Source of the DNA: JALORV01 sp963702595 | GTDB taxonomy: Bacteria > Pseudomonadota > Gammaproteobacteria > Burkholderiales > Burkholderiaceae_F | Assembly: GCA_963702595.1 (NCBI GenBank) | Contig: CAVPDC010000016.1 | Location: forward strand, 124,001-188,000 | Direction of reading: 5' to 3' | DNA: 64,000 nucleotides | Shown: one piece after another, positions 9,057-17,900 of the stretch | Layout: each line of letters opens with the position of its first letter | How positions within the stretch are numbered: position 1 is the first letter of the stretch | Position numbers and translations under genes: made by a program | Notes under the pieces: model-generated | Databases searched by the model: none | Told to the model about the DNA's origin: nothing | The model's input: only the letters and a program-made list of their open reading frames with translations

Positions 9057-9447
9057 GCAGGAGCTGCGCCAGCTGCGGCGCGAGTTGTTGCTAGCGCGCG
9101 GCAAGGCTGAACGGGAGATGCTAGCCGGCCAACTCGACCGACTCGAGTCGAGGTCGCACCGCGGTTTGGCCGGGTTGGTACTCAGTGGCGCACAGAGCGC
9201 GAGGGCGTCGGGCCTGCTGGGTGTTGCGATGTCGGCGGTTCGCGTCGTCCGCGCACAACCCTGGCTGGTGCCGTTGGTTGCCGGAGGAGTGGTCAGGCTG
9301 GCGCGTTCGCGCACGCTGCGCTGGGCTGCGCTGGCGGGTGCCGTTGCGTTCTGGTGGCTGCGCAAGAGCCCCGGATCAGCGCCGTCAAGCCCAATGTCAG
9401 TCGAACTCCGACCGCCGCCGGCGGCAGACGATCCGTCTGCCCATTGA
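9043..9447 (+). CDS. YqjK-like membrane-associated protein
   Basis: A 134-residue protein. The ATG at 9043 was chosen because residues upstream in the same frame look like an antisense-type arginine-rich shadow, and because it gives a short overlap with yqjE. The N-terminal third is a charged coiled helix (EQELRQLRRELLLARGKAER). The centre holds a hydrophobic stretch (AQPWLVPLVAGGVVRL) and WAALAGAVAFWWL. The C-terminus is a proline-rich tail. Position behind yqjE and the charge pattern fit YqjK, but sequence conservation in this family is weak. Confidence 0.75.
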   Translation: MARAEQELRQLRRELLLARGKAEREMLAGQLDRLESRSHRGLAGLVLSGAQSARASGLLGVAMSAVRVVRAQPWLVPLVAGGVVRLARSRTLRWAALAGAVAFWWLRKSPGSAPSSPMSVELRPPPAADDPSAH

Positions 9448-9527
9448 CCGGCAGAGCCAGTCGGGAACCGGGCATCGCCTAAGCGCCGGCGGCTGCACCG
9501 GCAACCGCCTGCGTGCCGAGCGCAGCG

Positions 9528-10412
9528 TCAGGCCGCCGGGCGCGCCGGCAGCAATACCGTCGACAGTGCCAGCAGGATCAGCAGCAGCGCCGAGTAGTCC
9601 TGCCAGTAGGGTTGCTCGCCTAGCAGCCACATGCCCGAGAACACGCCGAGCACGGGAATCAGCATGACCGACAGCCCGCTCGCCGCCGGCGGCAGCTTGC
9701 GCGCCAGCATCGACCACACGACGTGGCAGAACGCGACCGCAAAGACGATGTTGTAAAGGAGCGGCGGCCACTCCGGCGCCATTGGCCAGCGCCACTCTTC
9801 GAACTCGAAGGCAAACGAGGCCAAGGCCATCACCAGCACGGTCAGCGCCATCATCCAAAACGTCAGCGTGATGATCGGCAAGTCGACGAGATGCCGGCGC
9901 ATCAGGTGCGTACCGTAGCCCCAGGCCGCAGCGGCCGTCAGCATCAGTCCGGTTCCGAGCGGGGATCCGGCCAGCGCCGTTAACTCCGACGACAGCAGCA
10001 ACAGCGTACCCAGCAGAGCGGCGATCACGCCCAGCCAATGGCGGGGCAGTGGCTTTTCGCCGAAAAACAGCAGGCCGCAGAGAACCGCCCACACCGGCAT
10101 CGTGTAACCGAGGATCGCGGCGCGTCCCGAGGGCAACTGCTTGATCGCGAGGATCGCGAGCACGTGCCAGACGATCATGTTGGGTACCGCAAGCCGCGCG
10201 ATGTCGCGCCAGGCCCCCGGCGGAATTGCGAGCGACACGCCGCTGGCGCGCGCCCAGGTGCCGATGACGAGCAGGCCGCCACCGAGGCACAGCGTGCGGA
10301 AGTACAGAGGTGGCATCTCGGCCACGCCCAGCTTCATCACGGGCCAGTTCACGCCCCAGAAGAGCGTGAGCAGGGCCAGCAGAAGCAGGTCGCGGCGACT
10401 AAGACGGGACAT
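9528..10412 (-). CDS. EamA/DMT-superfamily transporter
   Basis: A 294-residue integral membrane protein with about ten hydrophobic helices in two halves, the duplicated EamA layout. Typical signatures are LFWGVNWPVMKLGV in the first helix and the second-half LLIPVLGVFSGMWLLGE. Family members export metabolites or amino acids across the inner membrane, and the substrate here cannot be read from sequence. The gene is divergent from pyrF with only about 90 bases between start codons, and no operon partner is evident. Confidence 0.88.
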   Translation of the reverse strand: MSRLSRRDLLLLALLTLFWGVNWPVMKLGVAEMPPLYFRTLCLGGGLLVIGTWARASGVSLAIPPGAWRDIARLAVPNMIVWHVLAILAIKQLPSGRAAILGYTMPVWAVLCGLLFFGEKPLPRHWLGVIAALLGTLLLLSSELTALAGSPLGTGLMLTAAAAWGYGTHLMRRHLVDLPIITLTFWMMALTVLVMALASFAFEFEEWRWPMAPEWPPLLYNIVFAVAFCHVVWSMLARKLPPAASGLSVMLIPVLGVFSGMWLLGEQPYWQDYSALLLILLALSTVLLPARPAA

Positions 10413-10503
10413 CGGACCCGCGTTCTAGCACAGCATTGCAGCGCGCCGCTGCCGCCATGGCTCCACGTAAGATGCGACTCCAATGCATGCCATAGGCCGC
10501 CAG

Positions 10504-11322
10504 ATGAGCTTTGTCGATCGCCTGGCTTCACGCTGGCGCGAGTCCGACACCTTGCTGTGCGTGGGGCTGGATCCCGACCCTGCGCGATTCCCGCCGCACC
10601 TGCGCGCCGGCGACGATGCGATCTTTCGCTTCTGCCGTGAGATCGTCGATGCCACGGCAGACCTGGTCTGCGCCTTCAAGCCGCAGATCGCCTACTTCGC
10701 CTCGGCGCGCGCCGAGGCGCAGCTCGAGCGGCTGGTCGAGCACATCCGCCGCGCACATCCGACCGTCCCGGTCATACTCGATGCGAAGCGAGGCGACATC
10801 GGCGCCACGGCCGAGCACTACGCGAGCGAGGCCTTCGAGCGCTACCAGGCCGATGCGGTCACGCTCTCGCCCTACATGGGTCGCGACTCGCTCGAGCCTT
10901 TCCTCGCCCATGCCGACCGCGGCGCATTCCTGCTCTGCCGCACCAGCAACCGCGGGGGCGATGACCTGCAGATGCTCGATACCGGCGGCATCCCGCTCTA
11001 CCAGCGGCTCGCGCGCCATGCGGCCACGGATTGGAACACCAATGGCCAGTTGGGACTGGTAGTCGGCGCGACCTACCCGGAAGAACTCGCGGCCGTCCGC
11101 GCGCTGGTCGGCAACCTGCCGCTGCTGGTCCCGGGCATCGGCGCCCAGGGCGGCGATATCGCGGCCAGCGTGCAAGCCGGGCAGACCGCCGACGGGACCG
11201 GCATGGTGATCAACTCGTCACGCGCCATCCTTTACGCGGGCGCCGGCGCCGACTTCGCCCAGCAGGCCCGGCGCGTGGCGCAGGCAACGCGCGACGAGAT
11301 CAACCTGCACCGCCGCCGCTGA
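10504..11322 (+). CDS. pyrF: orotidine-5'-phosphate decarboxylase, long (type 2) form
   Basis: This enzyme converts orotidine 5'-phosphate to UMP, the last step of de novo pyrimidine synthesis, in the cytosol. The 272-residue length and the motif DAKRGDIGATAEHYA (Asp93, Lys95, Asp98 as the catalytic charge network) identify the longer type 2 enzymes of actinobacteria and beta-proteobacteria rather than the short E. coli form. The phosphate-binding end GIGAQGGD is also present. I place the start at MSFVDRLASRW because homologues begin there. An ATG 21 bases upstream in frame is possible. The stop codon is only four bases from the end of the convergent CNNM gene. Confidence 0.95.
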   Translation: MSFVDRLASRWRESDTLLCVGLDPDPARFPPHLRAGDDAIFRFCREIVDATADLVCAFKPQIAYFASARAEAQLERLVEHIRRAHPTVPVILDAKRGDIGATAEHYASEAFERYQADAVTLSPYMGRDSLEPFLAHADRGAFLLCRTSNRGGDDLQMLDTGGIPLYQRLARHAATDWNTNGQLGLVVGATYPEELAAVRALVGNLPLLVPGIGAQGGDIAASVQAGQTADGTGMVINSSRAILYAGAGADFAQQARRVAQATRDEINLHRRR

Positions 11323-11326
11323 CGCC

Positions 11327-12640
11327 CTAGTCGACGCCGATGACGTCATCGGCGCCCGCCAGGCGCGAGGCCAGCACCTTGTCGATGCGGTGCTTGTCCA
11401 TATCGACGATCTCGAAGCGCCAGCCGTGCCAGTCAACGACGTCGCCGGTGGCCGGCACCCGTCCCAGCAGCAGCATGACCATGCCCGACAGCGTGTTGTA
11501 GCGACCCAGTTCTTCTTCCGGGGCAGCGCCGAAATTCAACCGATCCTTCAATTCCGGAATCGGGATCAGTCCGTCCAGCAGCCAGGAGCCATCGGCGCGC
11601 GGAACCGCCCACGCGTCTTCGGTGCGCTGCGGCTTGAACTCACCCGCGATCGCCTCGAACAGATCCTGCGACGTCACCACGCCCTGGATCTCGCCGTATT
11701 CGTCCACCACCAGCGCCATGTGGCCGGCGCTCGCGCGGAAATTCTCCAGCAGCTCCATGCCGGTCAGCGACTCCGGCACGTAGACGGCCGGCTCGGCCGC
11801 CCGCGTGAGATCGAGCACCTCACCCCGGATCGCCTGCTGCAACAGGCGACGCGCGCTGGCCACGCCGACCACGTCGCGCAGGCCGCCCCGGCACACCGGG
11901 AACCGCGAGTGCTCGATGTCCAGAACCCGCTTGAGGTTCTGCTGCAGATCGTCCTCGACGTCCAGGTACACGATCTCGGAGCGCGGCGTCATCAGCGAGG
12001 CGATCTGGCGATCATCGAGACGGAACACGTTGCGCACCATGGCGCGCTCTTGCTCGTCTATGACGCCCGTCTCCGAGCCCTCCTGGATCAGCGCATGGAT
12101 CTCCTCCTCGGTCACCGCCGAGGCGCCATCCGTGCGCGCGCCGACCAGGCGCAGCAGGACATCGGTCGATGCCGTCAGCAGTCGCACGAAGGGCTTGGCG
12201 GCAATCGCCAGCCATCCGATCGGGCGCGCAACGCGCCGCGCGATCGTTTCCGCCGAAATCTGCCCGAGGCGCTTGGGCACCAGTTCGCCCAGCACGATCG
12301 AGAAGTAGGTAACAACCACAACCACCAGCGCGGTGGCACCCAGCTTCGCGGCCTCCGGCTCGGCACCGAGCCCGATAATCCAGTCGCCCAGCGGCTGCGC
12401 CAGTGCTGCTTCGCCGACGATGCCGCTCAGGATGCCGATCGACGTGATCCCGACTTGGATCGTCGAAAGGAAGCGCGTCGGCTGGTCGTTGAGCGCCAGC
12501 GCGGCTGCCGCCCCGGCATCGCCCTGCTCGACCAGGGCCTGCAAGCGGGCGCGACGGGCCGTCACGAGGGCAATCTCGGACATCGCGAATACACCGTTGA
12601 GCAGTATCAGCGCAAAAAGCAGCAGGACTTCAGTCGGCAT
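11327..12640 (-). CDS. CNNM/CBS-domain 'hemolysin family' membrane protein
   Basis: A 437-residue protein. The N-terminal DUF21/CNNM domain has about four membrane segments, beginning MPTEVLLLFALILLNGVFAMSE. A cytosolic tandem CBS pair starts around LMTPRSEIVYLDVEDD, and a CorC_HlyC domain forms the C-terminus (GEFKPQRTEDAWAVPRADGS onward). Proteins with this architecture are linked to magnesium or cobalt homeostasis and efflux. The 'hemolysin' label is historical, and no toxin activity is implied. Confidence 0.92.
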   Translation of the reverse strand: MPTEVLLLFALILLNGVFAMSEIALVTARRARLQALVEQGDAGAAAALALNDQPTRFLSTIQVGITSIGILSGIVGEAALAQPLGDWIIGLGAEPEAAKLGATALVVVVVTYFSIVLGELVPKRLGQISAETIARRVARPIGWLAIAAKPFVRLLTASTDVLLRLVGARTDGASAVTEEEIHALIQEGSETGVIDEQERAMVRNVFRLDDRQIASLMTPRSEIVYLDVEDDLQQNLKRVLDIEHSRFPVCRGGLRDVVGVASARRLLQQAIRGEVLDLTRAAEPAVYVPESLTGMELLENFRASAGHMALVVDEYGEIQGVVTSQDLFEAIAGEFKPQRTEDAWAVPRADGSWLLDGLIPIPELKDRLNFGAAPEEELGRYNTLSGMVMLLLGRVPATGDVVDWHGWRFEIVDMDKHRIDKVLASRLAGADDVIGVD

Positions 12641-12683
12641 GGTCTTCCGTTCGAAGATTCAGAGTTGGCAGTCGTACACGGTC

Positions 12684-14330
12684 TCAGGGCGCTGGCAGCG
12701 GCAGGTCGGCATGGCTCCAGGCCGCGCGCGCCTGCGCCAGCGATTGCGCCGCGAGCGCGGTTTCCCCAAGGCGGCGCTGCGCCTCAGCGCGTCCGGCGAG
12801 CGAGTACGCATTCGCAGGATGATTCGTCAGGTCGCGCCGGTAGGCGTCCAGCGCCCTGCGCGGCGCCTTGGCGAGCAGTTGAACGCGGCCCAGAGCCTGC
12901 AAGGCCGGCAGCGGCCAGACCGCGGGTTCGTCGATTTGAAGCGCCTGCTCCCGCTTCACCGCGGTCTGGGCCTGACGCACCGCCTCGTGCCAGGCGCCGC
13001 GCGCGGCGGCGAGTTCGGACCGCAACAGGGACTCGGCCACTGCCAGCACATTGGCTGCCTGATTGATGTTCTTGATCTTCAACTTGCGGGCACTCGCTGT
13101 GCGGCGAGCGGCGTGCAGGGCATTCAGCTCGCGCTGCGCGCGTGCGACATCCCCCGTGCGCGCAAAAGCGGTGCCGCGCGCATACGCTGCCAGTCCCTGC
13201 AGGTAAGGCCCCTCGCGCGGGACCGGCCGCGCGAGGATCGCGTCCCAGCGCGCGAAACGCACGTCCGTGAGCCATGGCAGGCCCATCAGGTGTTGCTTCG
13301 TACCCGCGTCGAGACGCTCCGATGCGGCCGCTGCCTCGGCGATGGCCTGCGCGGCCCCCAGCGCGACCGCGGACTCGCCACTCCATAGCGCGGCGGCCCA
13401 CAGGAAGTGCTGGTTGTGCACGACGTAGCCGGCCACATACTGTGGGTCCGGCCGGGTGAGCGCCGCATAGCGTCGATCCGCCTCCACCGCGGCGACATTG
13501 GCACGCACCGCATCGTGGTAGCGGCCGACCCGGATGTAAATGTGCGCTGGCATGTGCACGAGGTGTCCCACGCCCGGCGCGATCGCCTCGAGCCGATCGG
13601 CGGAATCGACGGCGGCCGCCGGCGTGCGCGACTCGCCATAAAGATGGATCCGATAGTGGTGTGCGCCGGGATGGTCCGGCGCACTTCGCACTGCGCGGTC
13701 CAGCAGAGCGACGATGCGCGGAGTCCAGGGCTGCGGCGTGCCGTCCGCCCGCCACCAGTCGTAGGCGTGTTCTGTCATCAGCGCCTCAGCGGCGAGCACG
13801 GCGATGTCCGCATCCTCGGGTCGGCTGTCAGCCAGCGCAATCATCGCCTCCGAGTAGCGACGCGCCTCGGCATCGCCGATCGTTTCGCCTCTCGCCGGAA
13901 AGCGCCTGGCAAGTGCCGCCACCATCGCAAGCTCGCGCGCATCGGTGGCGTAGACCTTCGCCTGCACCAGCGCGTCACGTGCGATCGGTAACTCGGCAGG
14001 CTCCATGTCCGCATTGATGTTCGGTCCGACCGCCCAGGCGATGCCCCACCGGCACATCGCGCACCCGGGGTCTCGCACGGTCGCGGCGCGAAACGAGCGC
14101 GCGGCTTCGGGATAGTTGAACCCCCAACCGAATACCATCCCCTGCTCGAAGTACCGCTGGGCCTGGGCGTCGGCCGAGACTCTTGGCGCGCGGTAGGGAC
14201 CGGTGCCTTCAAAGAGCCGCGCGTCGGCGACCTTGAGGCCAAGCGCATCCGACAAGCAGAGTTCAGCGGGCGGCGCGGCAAGCGCCACGGCGGGCGCGAG
14301 AAGGAGCAGTCCGAGCCGGATGCGCCACAT
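12684..14330 (-). CDS. TPR-repeat exported protein
   Basis: A 548-residue protein. The ATG at 14330 starts a clear signal peptide (MWRIRLGLLLLAPAVALA|APP) and lies five bases after the stop of the hydrolase gene upstream, so the two are likely co-transcribed. The body is rich in alanine helices with tetratricopeptide spacing, for example YPEAARSFRAATVRDPGCAM and DAYRRDLTNHPANAYSLAGR near the C-terminus. A CAMCRWG motif after the second repeat is typical of a family of uncharacterised secreted TPR proteins. TPR arrays bind other proteins, and no catalytic residues were recognised. Confidence 0.85.
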   Translation of the reverse strand: MWRIRLGLLLLAPAVALAAPPAELCLSDALGLKVADARLFEGTGPYRAPRVSADAQAQRYFEQGMVFGWGFNYPEAARSFRAATVRDPGCAMCRWGIAWAVGPNINADMEPAELPIARDALVQAKVYATDARELAMVAALARRFPARGETIGDAEARRYSEAMIALADSRPEDADIAVLAAEALMTEHAYDWWRADGTPQPWTPRIVALLDRAVRSAPDHPGAHHYRIHLYGESRTPAAAVDSADRLEAIAPGVGHLVHMPAHIYIRVGRYHDAVRANVAAVEADRRYAALTRPDPQYVAGYVVHNQHFLWAAALWSGESAVALGAAQAIAEAAAASERLDAGTKQHLMGLPWLTDVRFARWDAILARPVPREGPYLQGLAAYARGTAFARTGDVARAQRELNALHAARRTASARKLKIKNINQAANVLAVAESLLRSELAAARGAWHEAVRQAQTAVKREQALQIDEPAVWPLPALQALGRVQLLAKAPRRALDAYRRDLTNHPANAYSLAGRAEAQRRLGETALAAQSLAQARAAWSHADLPLPAP

Positions 14331-14335
14331 CGCCG

Positions 14336-15220
14336 CTAGCCGAAGAACGCGAGCATTTCGTCGCCCAGCAGCTCGGGCGACTCTTCGGGTATGAAGTGAC
14401 CTCCGGGCGTCGCGCGTCCGGTCACGGGGCCGCGCGCCTTGGCGCGCCAGTCGTCCAGCGGCGTGAACAGGCGATGCACGACGCCGCGCTCGCCCCACAG
14501 CACATGCAACGGGCATTCGATAAGGCGGTCCTCGTCGGCGCGGTCATGTTCGAGGTCGATCGTCGCCGACGCCCGGTAGTCCTCGCACATGGCGTGAATC
14601 GCGGCAGGTGTGAAGCAGCGTTCGTACTCCGTGAGTGCGCGCTCATCGAAGACGCCGGTGCCGCCCGAGCCCCAGCCCCCGAGCTTGGCGCGAAGGTAGA
14701 ACAGCGGCTCGGCCGCGATCAGCCGCTCCGGCAGCGGCGCCGGCTGGATCAGGAAGAACCAGTGGTAGTAAGCGCGCGCGAAGTCCATCGTCGTGCGCTC
14801 GTACATCGTGCGGGTCGGCGCGATGTCCAGCACCATCAAGCGTTCGACTGCCTCCGGATGATCCAGCGCCAGGCGGTGGGCGACACGCCCGCCGCGATCG
14901 TGTCCGCACAGATGAAAGTGGTCATGGCCTAGGCTGCGCATCAGCTCGACCATGTCGCGCGCCATCGTGCGCTTGCTGTACGGAGAGTGATCTTCCGTGG
15001 TCGGAGGCTTGGCCGAGTCGCCGTAGCCGCGCAGATCGGGCATGACCAGCGAAAAACGCGCCGCCAGGCGCGGCGCGACCCGGTGCCAGATCGCGTGCGT
15101 CTGAGGGAAACCGTGCAACAGCAGCATCGGCGCGCCCTGCCCGCCGCGCCGAAAGCAAATGTCAACGCCGTTGAGGTGACGATGTTCGGGTTCGAGGCCG
15201 GTAAAGAGAGGATTCTCCAT
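14336..15220 (-). CDS. alpha/beta hydrolase, fluoroacetate-dehalogenase-like
   Basis: A 294-residue alpha/beta-hydrolase. It has an HGFPQTHAIWHRVAP oxyanion-loop segment, a nucleophile elbow GHDRGGRVAHR with aspartate as nucleophile, LDIAPT with the acidic partner, and GGHFIPEE with the catalytic histidine. It also keeps residues that bind the released halide in characterised fluoroacetate dehalogenases: the His-Trp pair in YYHWFFLIQP and the tyrosine in CEDYRA. This supports haloacetate dehalogenase activity, that is hydrolysis of a carbon-halogen bond to glycolate. A related epoxide hydrolase or ester hydrolase remains possible. The TPR gene follows directly. Confidence 0.85.
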   Translation of the reverse strand: MENPLFTGLEPEHRHLNGVDICFRRGGQGAPMLLLHGFPQTHAIWHRVAPRLAARFSLVMPDLRGYGDSAKPPTTEDHSPYSKRTMARDMVELMRSLGHDHFHLCGHDRGGRVAHRLALDHPEAVERLMVLDIAPTRTMYERTTMDFARAYYHWFFLIQPAPLPERLIAAEPLFYLRAKLGGWGSGGTGVFDERALTEYERCFTPAAIHAMCEDYRASATIDLEHDRADEDRLIECPLHVLWGERGVVHRLFTPLDDWRAKARGPVTGRATPGGHFIPEESPELLGDEMLAFFG

Positions 15221-15329
15221 CAGCGCTCCTCTGTCGGGCTGGGAGGCGCTGAACCGGTTTGAGCGCTGCCTGGACAGCGACGCTCTTGGCGCCGGCGATG
15301 CAACGGCCGGCCGGCGTGGCGTCGCGTGA

Positions 15330-15851
15330 TCAAACGTCCTGCCTTTGGCTCAGCAGCCCGATCAGGATCTCAAGCGCACAGTCGACCGACTGCGTGCGGA
15401 CGGAGGCACGATCGCCCTCGAAGCGCCGGGTCTGGGTCTTGACCCAGGCGGCCTGCGCCGGGTCGCGTCGGATCGCCCACGCGAAGCAGACAGTGCCGAC
15501 CGGCTTTGCCACCGAACCGCCATCCGGACCGGCGACGCCGGTCACCGCGACCGCGACCTGGGCGGCGCTCTGGGTCAGCGCCCCGAGCGCCATCGCGCGC
15601 GCGACCGGCTCACTGACGGCGCCGAAGTCGCGCAAATAGGCAGGCGCAACGCCGAGCACCTGCATCTTCGATTCGTTCGCGTACGTGATGAAGCCGCGAT
15701 CGAACCAGAGGCTCGATCCCGGTGTCATCGTGACCGCGTAGGCGACACCGCCCGCCGTGCATGACTCGGCGGTCGCCAGCGTCAGATGCTGCGCGCGCAG
15801 CGCCTGCCCGAGCTGCGCCGACAGGCGCTCCAACCGCTCCCCGGGCGTCAC
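15330..15851 (-). CDS. pncC: nicotinamide-nucleotide amidohydrolase (CinA C-terminal type)
   Basis: A 173-residue stand-alone CinA C-terminal domain. It hydrolyses nicotinamide mononucleotide to nicotinate mononucleotide in pyridine nucleotide salvage. The signature TAESCTAGG near the N-terminus holds the catalytic serine, and TGVAGPDGG plus KPVGTVCFAW are also present. There is no N-terminal MoCF-like domain, as in E. coli PncC. The start overlaps the end of pgpA by four bases (ATGA), making it the last gene of the rib-nusB-thiL-pgpA operon. Confidence 0.93.
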   Translation of the reverse strand: MTPGERLERLSAQLGQALRAQHLTLATAESCTAGGVAYAVTMTPGSSLWFDRGFITYANESKMQVLGVAPAYLRDFGAVSEPVARAMALGALTQSAAQVAVAVTGVAGPDGGSVAKPVGTVCFAWAIRRDPAQAAWVKTQTRRFEGDRASVRTQSVDCALEILIGLLSQRQDV

Positions 15852-16390
15852 CCGAGCACTCGCACGGTGATTGCCGCCAGCAGCAGTGCGTAGAACGCGG
15901 CGACGAGGTCATCGGCCATGACGCCGACACCGCTCTTGAAGCGGCGATCGACCGCACGAATCGGCGGTGGCTTCAGGATGTCGAACAGCCGGAACGCCAG
16001 GAAACCGAGCGCCTGCGCGAGCAGGTCCGGCGGCAAGAACAGCAGCACCAGCCAGAAGGCGACGATCTCGTCGATCACGATCGCGCCATGGTCCGGGCGG
16101 CCGAGCATTCGCCCGGTGCGCTCCGCCGCCCACGCGCCGACGACTGCAGTCGATGTAATCAGCAGCAGCCAGGCACCCGTCGAAAGGAACGGATCGAGCG
16201 TCACGAAGGCGAACCAGGCCGCCAGCGTGCCCCAGGTGCCAGGTGCCGGGCGCAGCAGCCCGCTGCCGCACCCGAAAGCGATCCAGTGCGCGGGGTGCGC
16301 CAGCATCAGACGCCATGACGGCGCCGTCACGGCATCGGGCGGGCGGCCCGCGGCCGGGATCGTTTGCAGGGTTGCAGTCCGTTCCGTCAT
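15848..16390 (-). CDS. pgpA: phosphatidylglycerophosphatase A
   Basis: An inner-membrane phosphatase of 180 residues that dephosphorylates phosphatidylglycerol phosphate to phosphatidylglycerol. Family signatures are FGCGSGLLRPAPGTWGT near the N-terminus, the acidic DHGAIVIDEIVAFW motif in the middle, and FDILKPPPI with GVGVMADDLVA toward the C-terminus. Three or four membrane segments are visible. It overlaps thiL upstream and pncC downstream by four bases each, so all three are translationally coupled. Confidence 0.95.
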   Translation of the reverse strand: MTERTATLQTIPAAGRPPDAVTAPSWRLMLAHPAHWIAFGCGSGLLRPAPGTWGTLAAWFAFVTLDPFLSTGAWLLLITSTAVVGAWAAERTGRMLGRPDHGAIVIDEIVAFWLVLLFLPPDLLAQALGFLAFRLFDILKPPPIRAVDRRFKSGVGVMADDLVAAFYALLLAAITVRVLG

Positions 16391-17379
16391 GGGCGGAAAT
16401 GATCGAACGCCCGGGGCGCGATGTCCACCGCGCTTCCGCGTTCATCGATGACTCTCAGCCCGCTTCCCGCGTGAATCGACCCGATCCGAGCCACCGACAC
16501 TCCACTGGCGCGGGCCGCCGATTCGACCGCCCCGACCGCGGCGGGCGGGGCCGTGAACAGCAATTCGTAGTCGTCTCCGCCGCCGAACACGAACTGCCAC
16601 TGTTGCTCCGGCGACAGACGCTGCAGCGCAGCAGAGCGCGGAACCGCCCCCCAGCGGACGGCGGCGGCGACGCCGGATGTTTCCAGGATATGCCCGAGAT
16701 CGCCAGCCAGGCCGTCGGACACATCGATCGCGCTCGAGGCGATGCCACGCAGGCGTTCACCCAAGACTACGCGGGGCTCCGGGCGCTCCAATCGCGTAAT
16801 CGCCTGCAACGCAGCATCGGCGGCGGCCTCGACTGCCCCGCGCCGGCAGGCGAGGCCCAGCGCCCCATCGCCCAGCGTGCCCGAAACCCAGATCTCGTCG
16901 CCAGCGAGCGCGCCCGACCGCAGCAGAGCGCTGCCGCGTGGCACGTCTCCAAGCGCGGTGATCGAGATCGTCACGCCTTGCACCGAACGTGTCGTATCGC
17001 CGCCGGCCAAAGCGCAGCCGAAACGATCCGCCAGTGCAAAGATCCCGCGGCAGAACGCCGCCAGCCACGGTTCGTCGACCGCGGGCAGCGCCAGCGCAAG
17101 GAAGAAGCAGCGCGGCGTCGCGCCGCAGGCCGCCAGGTCCGAGAGATTAACGGCGAGTGCCTTGTGGCCCAGCGCCTCCGGATCCACGTCCGGCAGGAAG
17201 TGCACGCCCCCGACCAGCATATCGGTGGTCACCGCCCACTGGGACTCCGGCCCGCCATCGATCAGCGCACAGTCGTCGCCGATGCCAAGTTCGACGCGCG
17301 GCGCCGCCCCGGTGCCCCGTTGGAAATAACGGGCGATCAGTTCGAATTCGCCGAACGGCGGTGGAGGCGCAGGCATCAA
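16387..17379 (-). CDS. thiL: thiamine-phosphate kinase
   Basis: This enzyme phosphorylates thiamine monophosphate to thiamine diphosphate with ATP, the final step of cofactor synthesis. The 330-residue protein starts GEFELIARYF and has GIGDDCALI (metal and nucleotide binding), TTDMLVGGVHF, AVNLSDLAACGA, GDTTRS and the C-terminal IDVSDGLAGDLGHI segment, all standard for the PurM-like ThiL fold. It follows nusB by 17 bases and overlaps pgpA by four, the usual beta- and gamma-proteobacterial order. Confidence 0.96.
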   Translation of the reverse strand: MMPAPPPPFGEFELIARYFQRGTGAAPRVELGIGDDCALIDGGPESQWAVTTDMLVGGVHFLPDVDPEALGHKALAVNLSDLAACGATPRCFFLALALPAVDEPWLAAFCRGIFALADRFGCALAGGDTTRSVQGVTISITALGDVPRGSALLRSGALAGDEIWVSGTLGDGALGLACRRGAVEAAADAALQAITRLERPEPRVVLGERLRGIASSAIDVSDGLAGDLGHILETSGVAAAVRWGAVPRSAALQRLSPEQQWQFVFGGGDDYELLFTAPPAAVGAVESAARASGVSVARIGSIHAGSGLRVIDERGSAVDIAPRAFDHFRP

Positions 17380-17396
17380 GTGGCCCGCGGCGTGGG

Positions 17397-17900
17397 TCAG
17401 GAACGCGGCGCGACTTCCGTCGCGCGCAGTTGCGCCGCGACCTTGTCGAGCACGCCATTGACGTACTTGAAGCCCTCGGTCCCGCCAAAGCTCTTCGCGA
17501 GTTCGACCGCCTCGTTGATGATCACTCGGTACGGAATCTCGGTGCGGTGCTTGAGTTCGTAGGTTGCCAGCAGCAGGATGCCGTGCTCGACGGGCGAGAG
17601 TGCCTCCACGCCGCGGTCGAGATACGGTGTGAACTCGGCTCGCAGCGCCTCAGCGCCGTCGATCGCGCCGTTCAGCAGTTCGCGATAGTGCGGCATGTCC
17701 GTGCTCGCCGTGATTTCGTCGAGATCGCGGCCGCGGCTTTCCGCCAGATGGCCTTCGATGGACGCCGCATCCTGGCCGCCCACCAGCCACTGGTACAGGC
17801 CCTGCACCGCTAGCTCGCGTGCGCGCCGACGCGCACTGCGCCCGCTGCCCCGGCTGCCTGCCCCCGCTGCGCGCTCAGTCCCCGGCGGTGTCGTCGCCAC
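17397..17900 (-). CDS. nusB: transcription antitermination factor NusB
   Basis: NusB binds boxA RNA together with S10 (NusE) and supports rRNA antitermination. The core RSARRRARELAVQGLYQWL, the IPYRVIINEAVELAKSFGG segment and the KYVNGVLDKVA end are diagnostic. No ATG is available in a sensible place. The GTG at 17900 is preceded by GGA at useful spacing and gives 167 residues, overlapping the end of ribH by 26 bases. The start is therefore less certain than the identity. It sits between ribH and thiL, the conserved order. Confidence 0.92.
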   Translation of the reverse strand: MATTPPGTERAAGAGSRGSGRSARRRARELAVQGLYQWLVGGQDAASIEGHLAESRGRDLDEITASTDMPHYRELLNGAIDGAEALRAEFTPYLDRGVEALSPVEHGILLLATYELKHRTEIPYRVIINEAVELAKSFGGTEGFKYVNGVLDKVAAQLRATEVAPRS

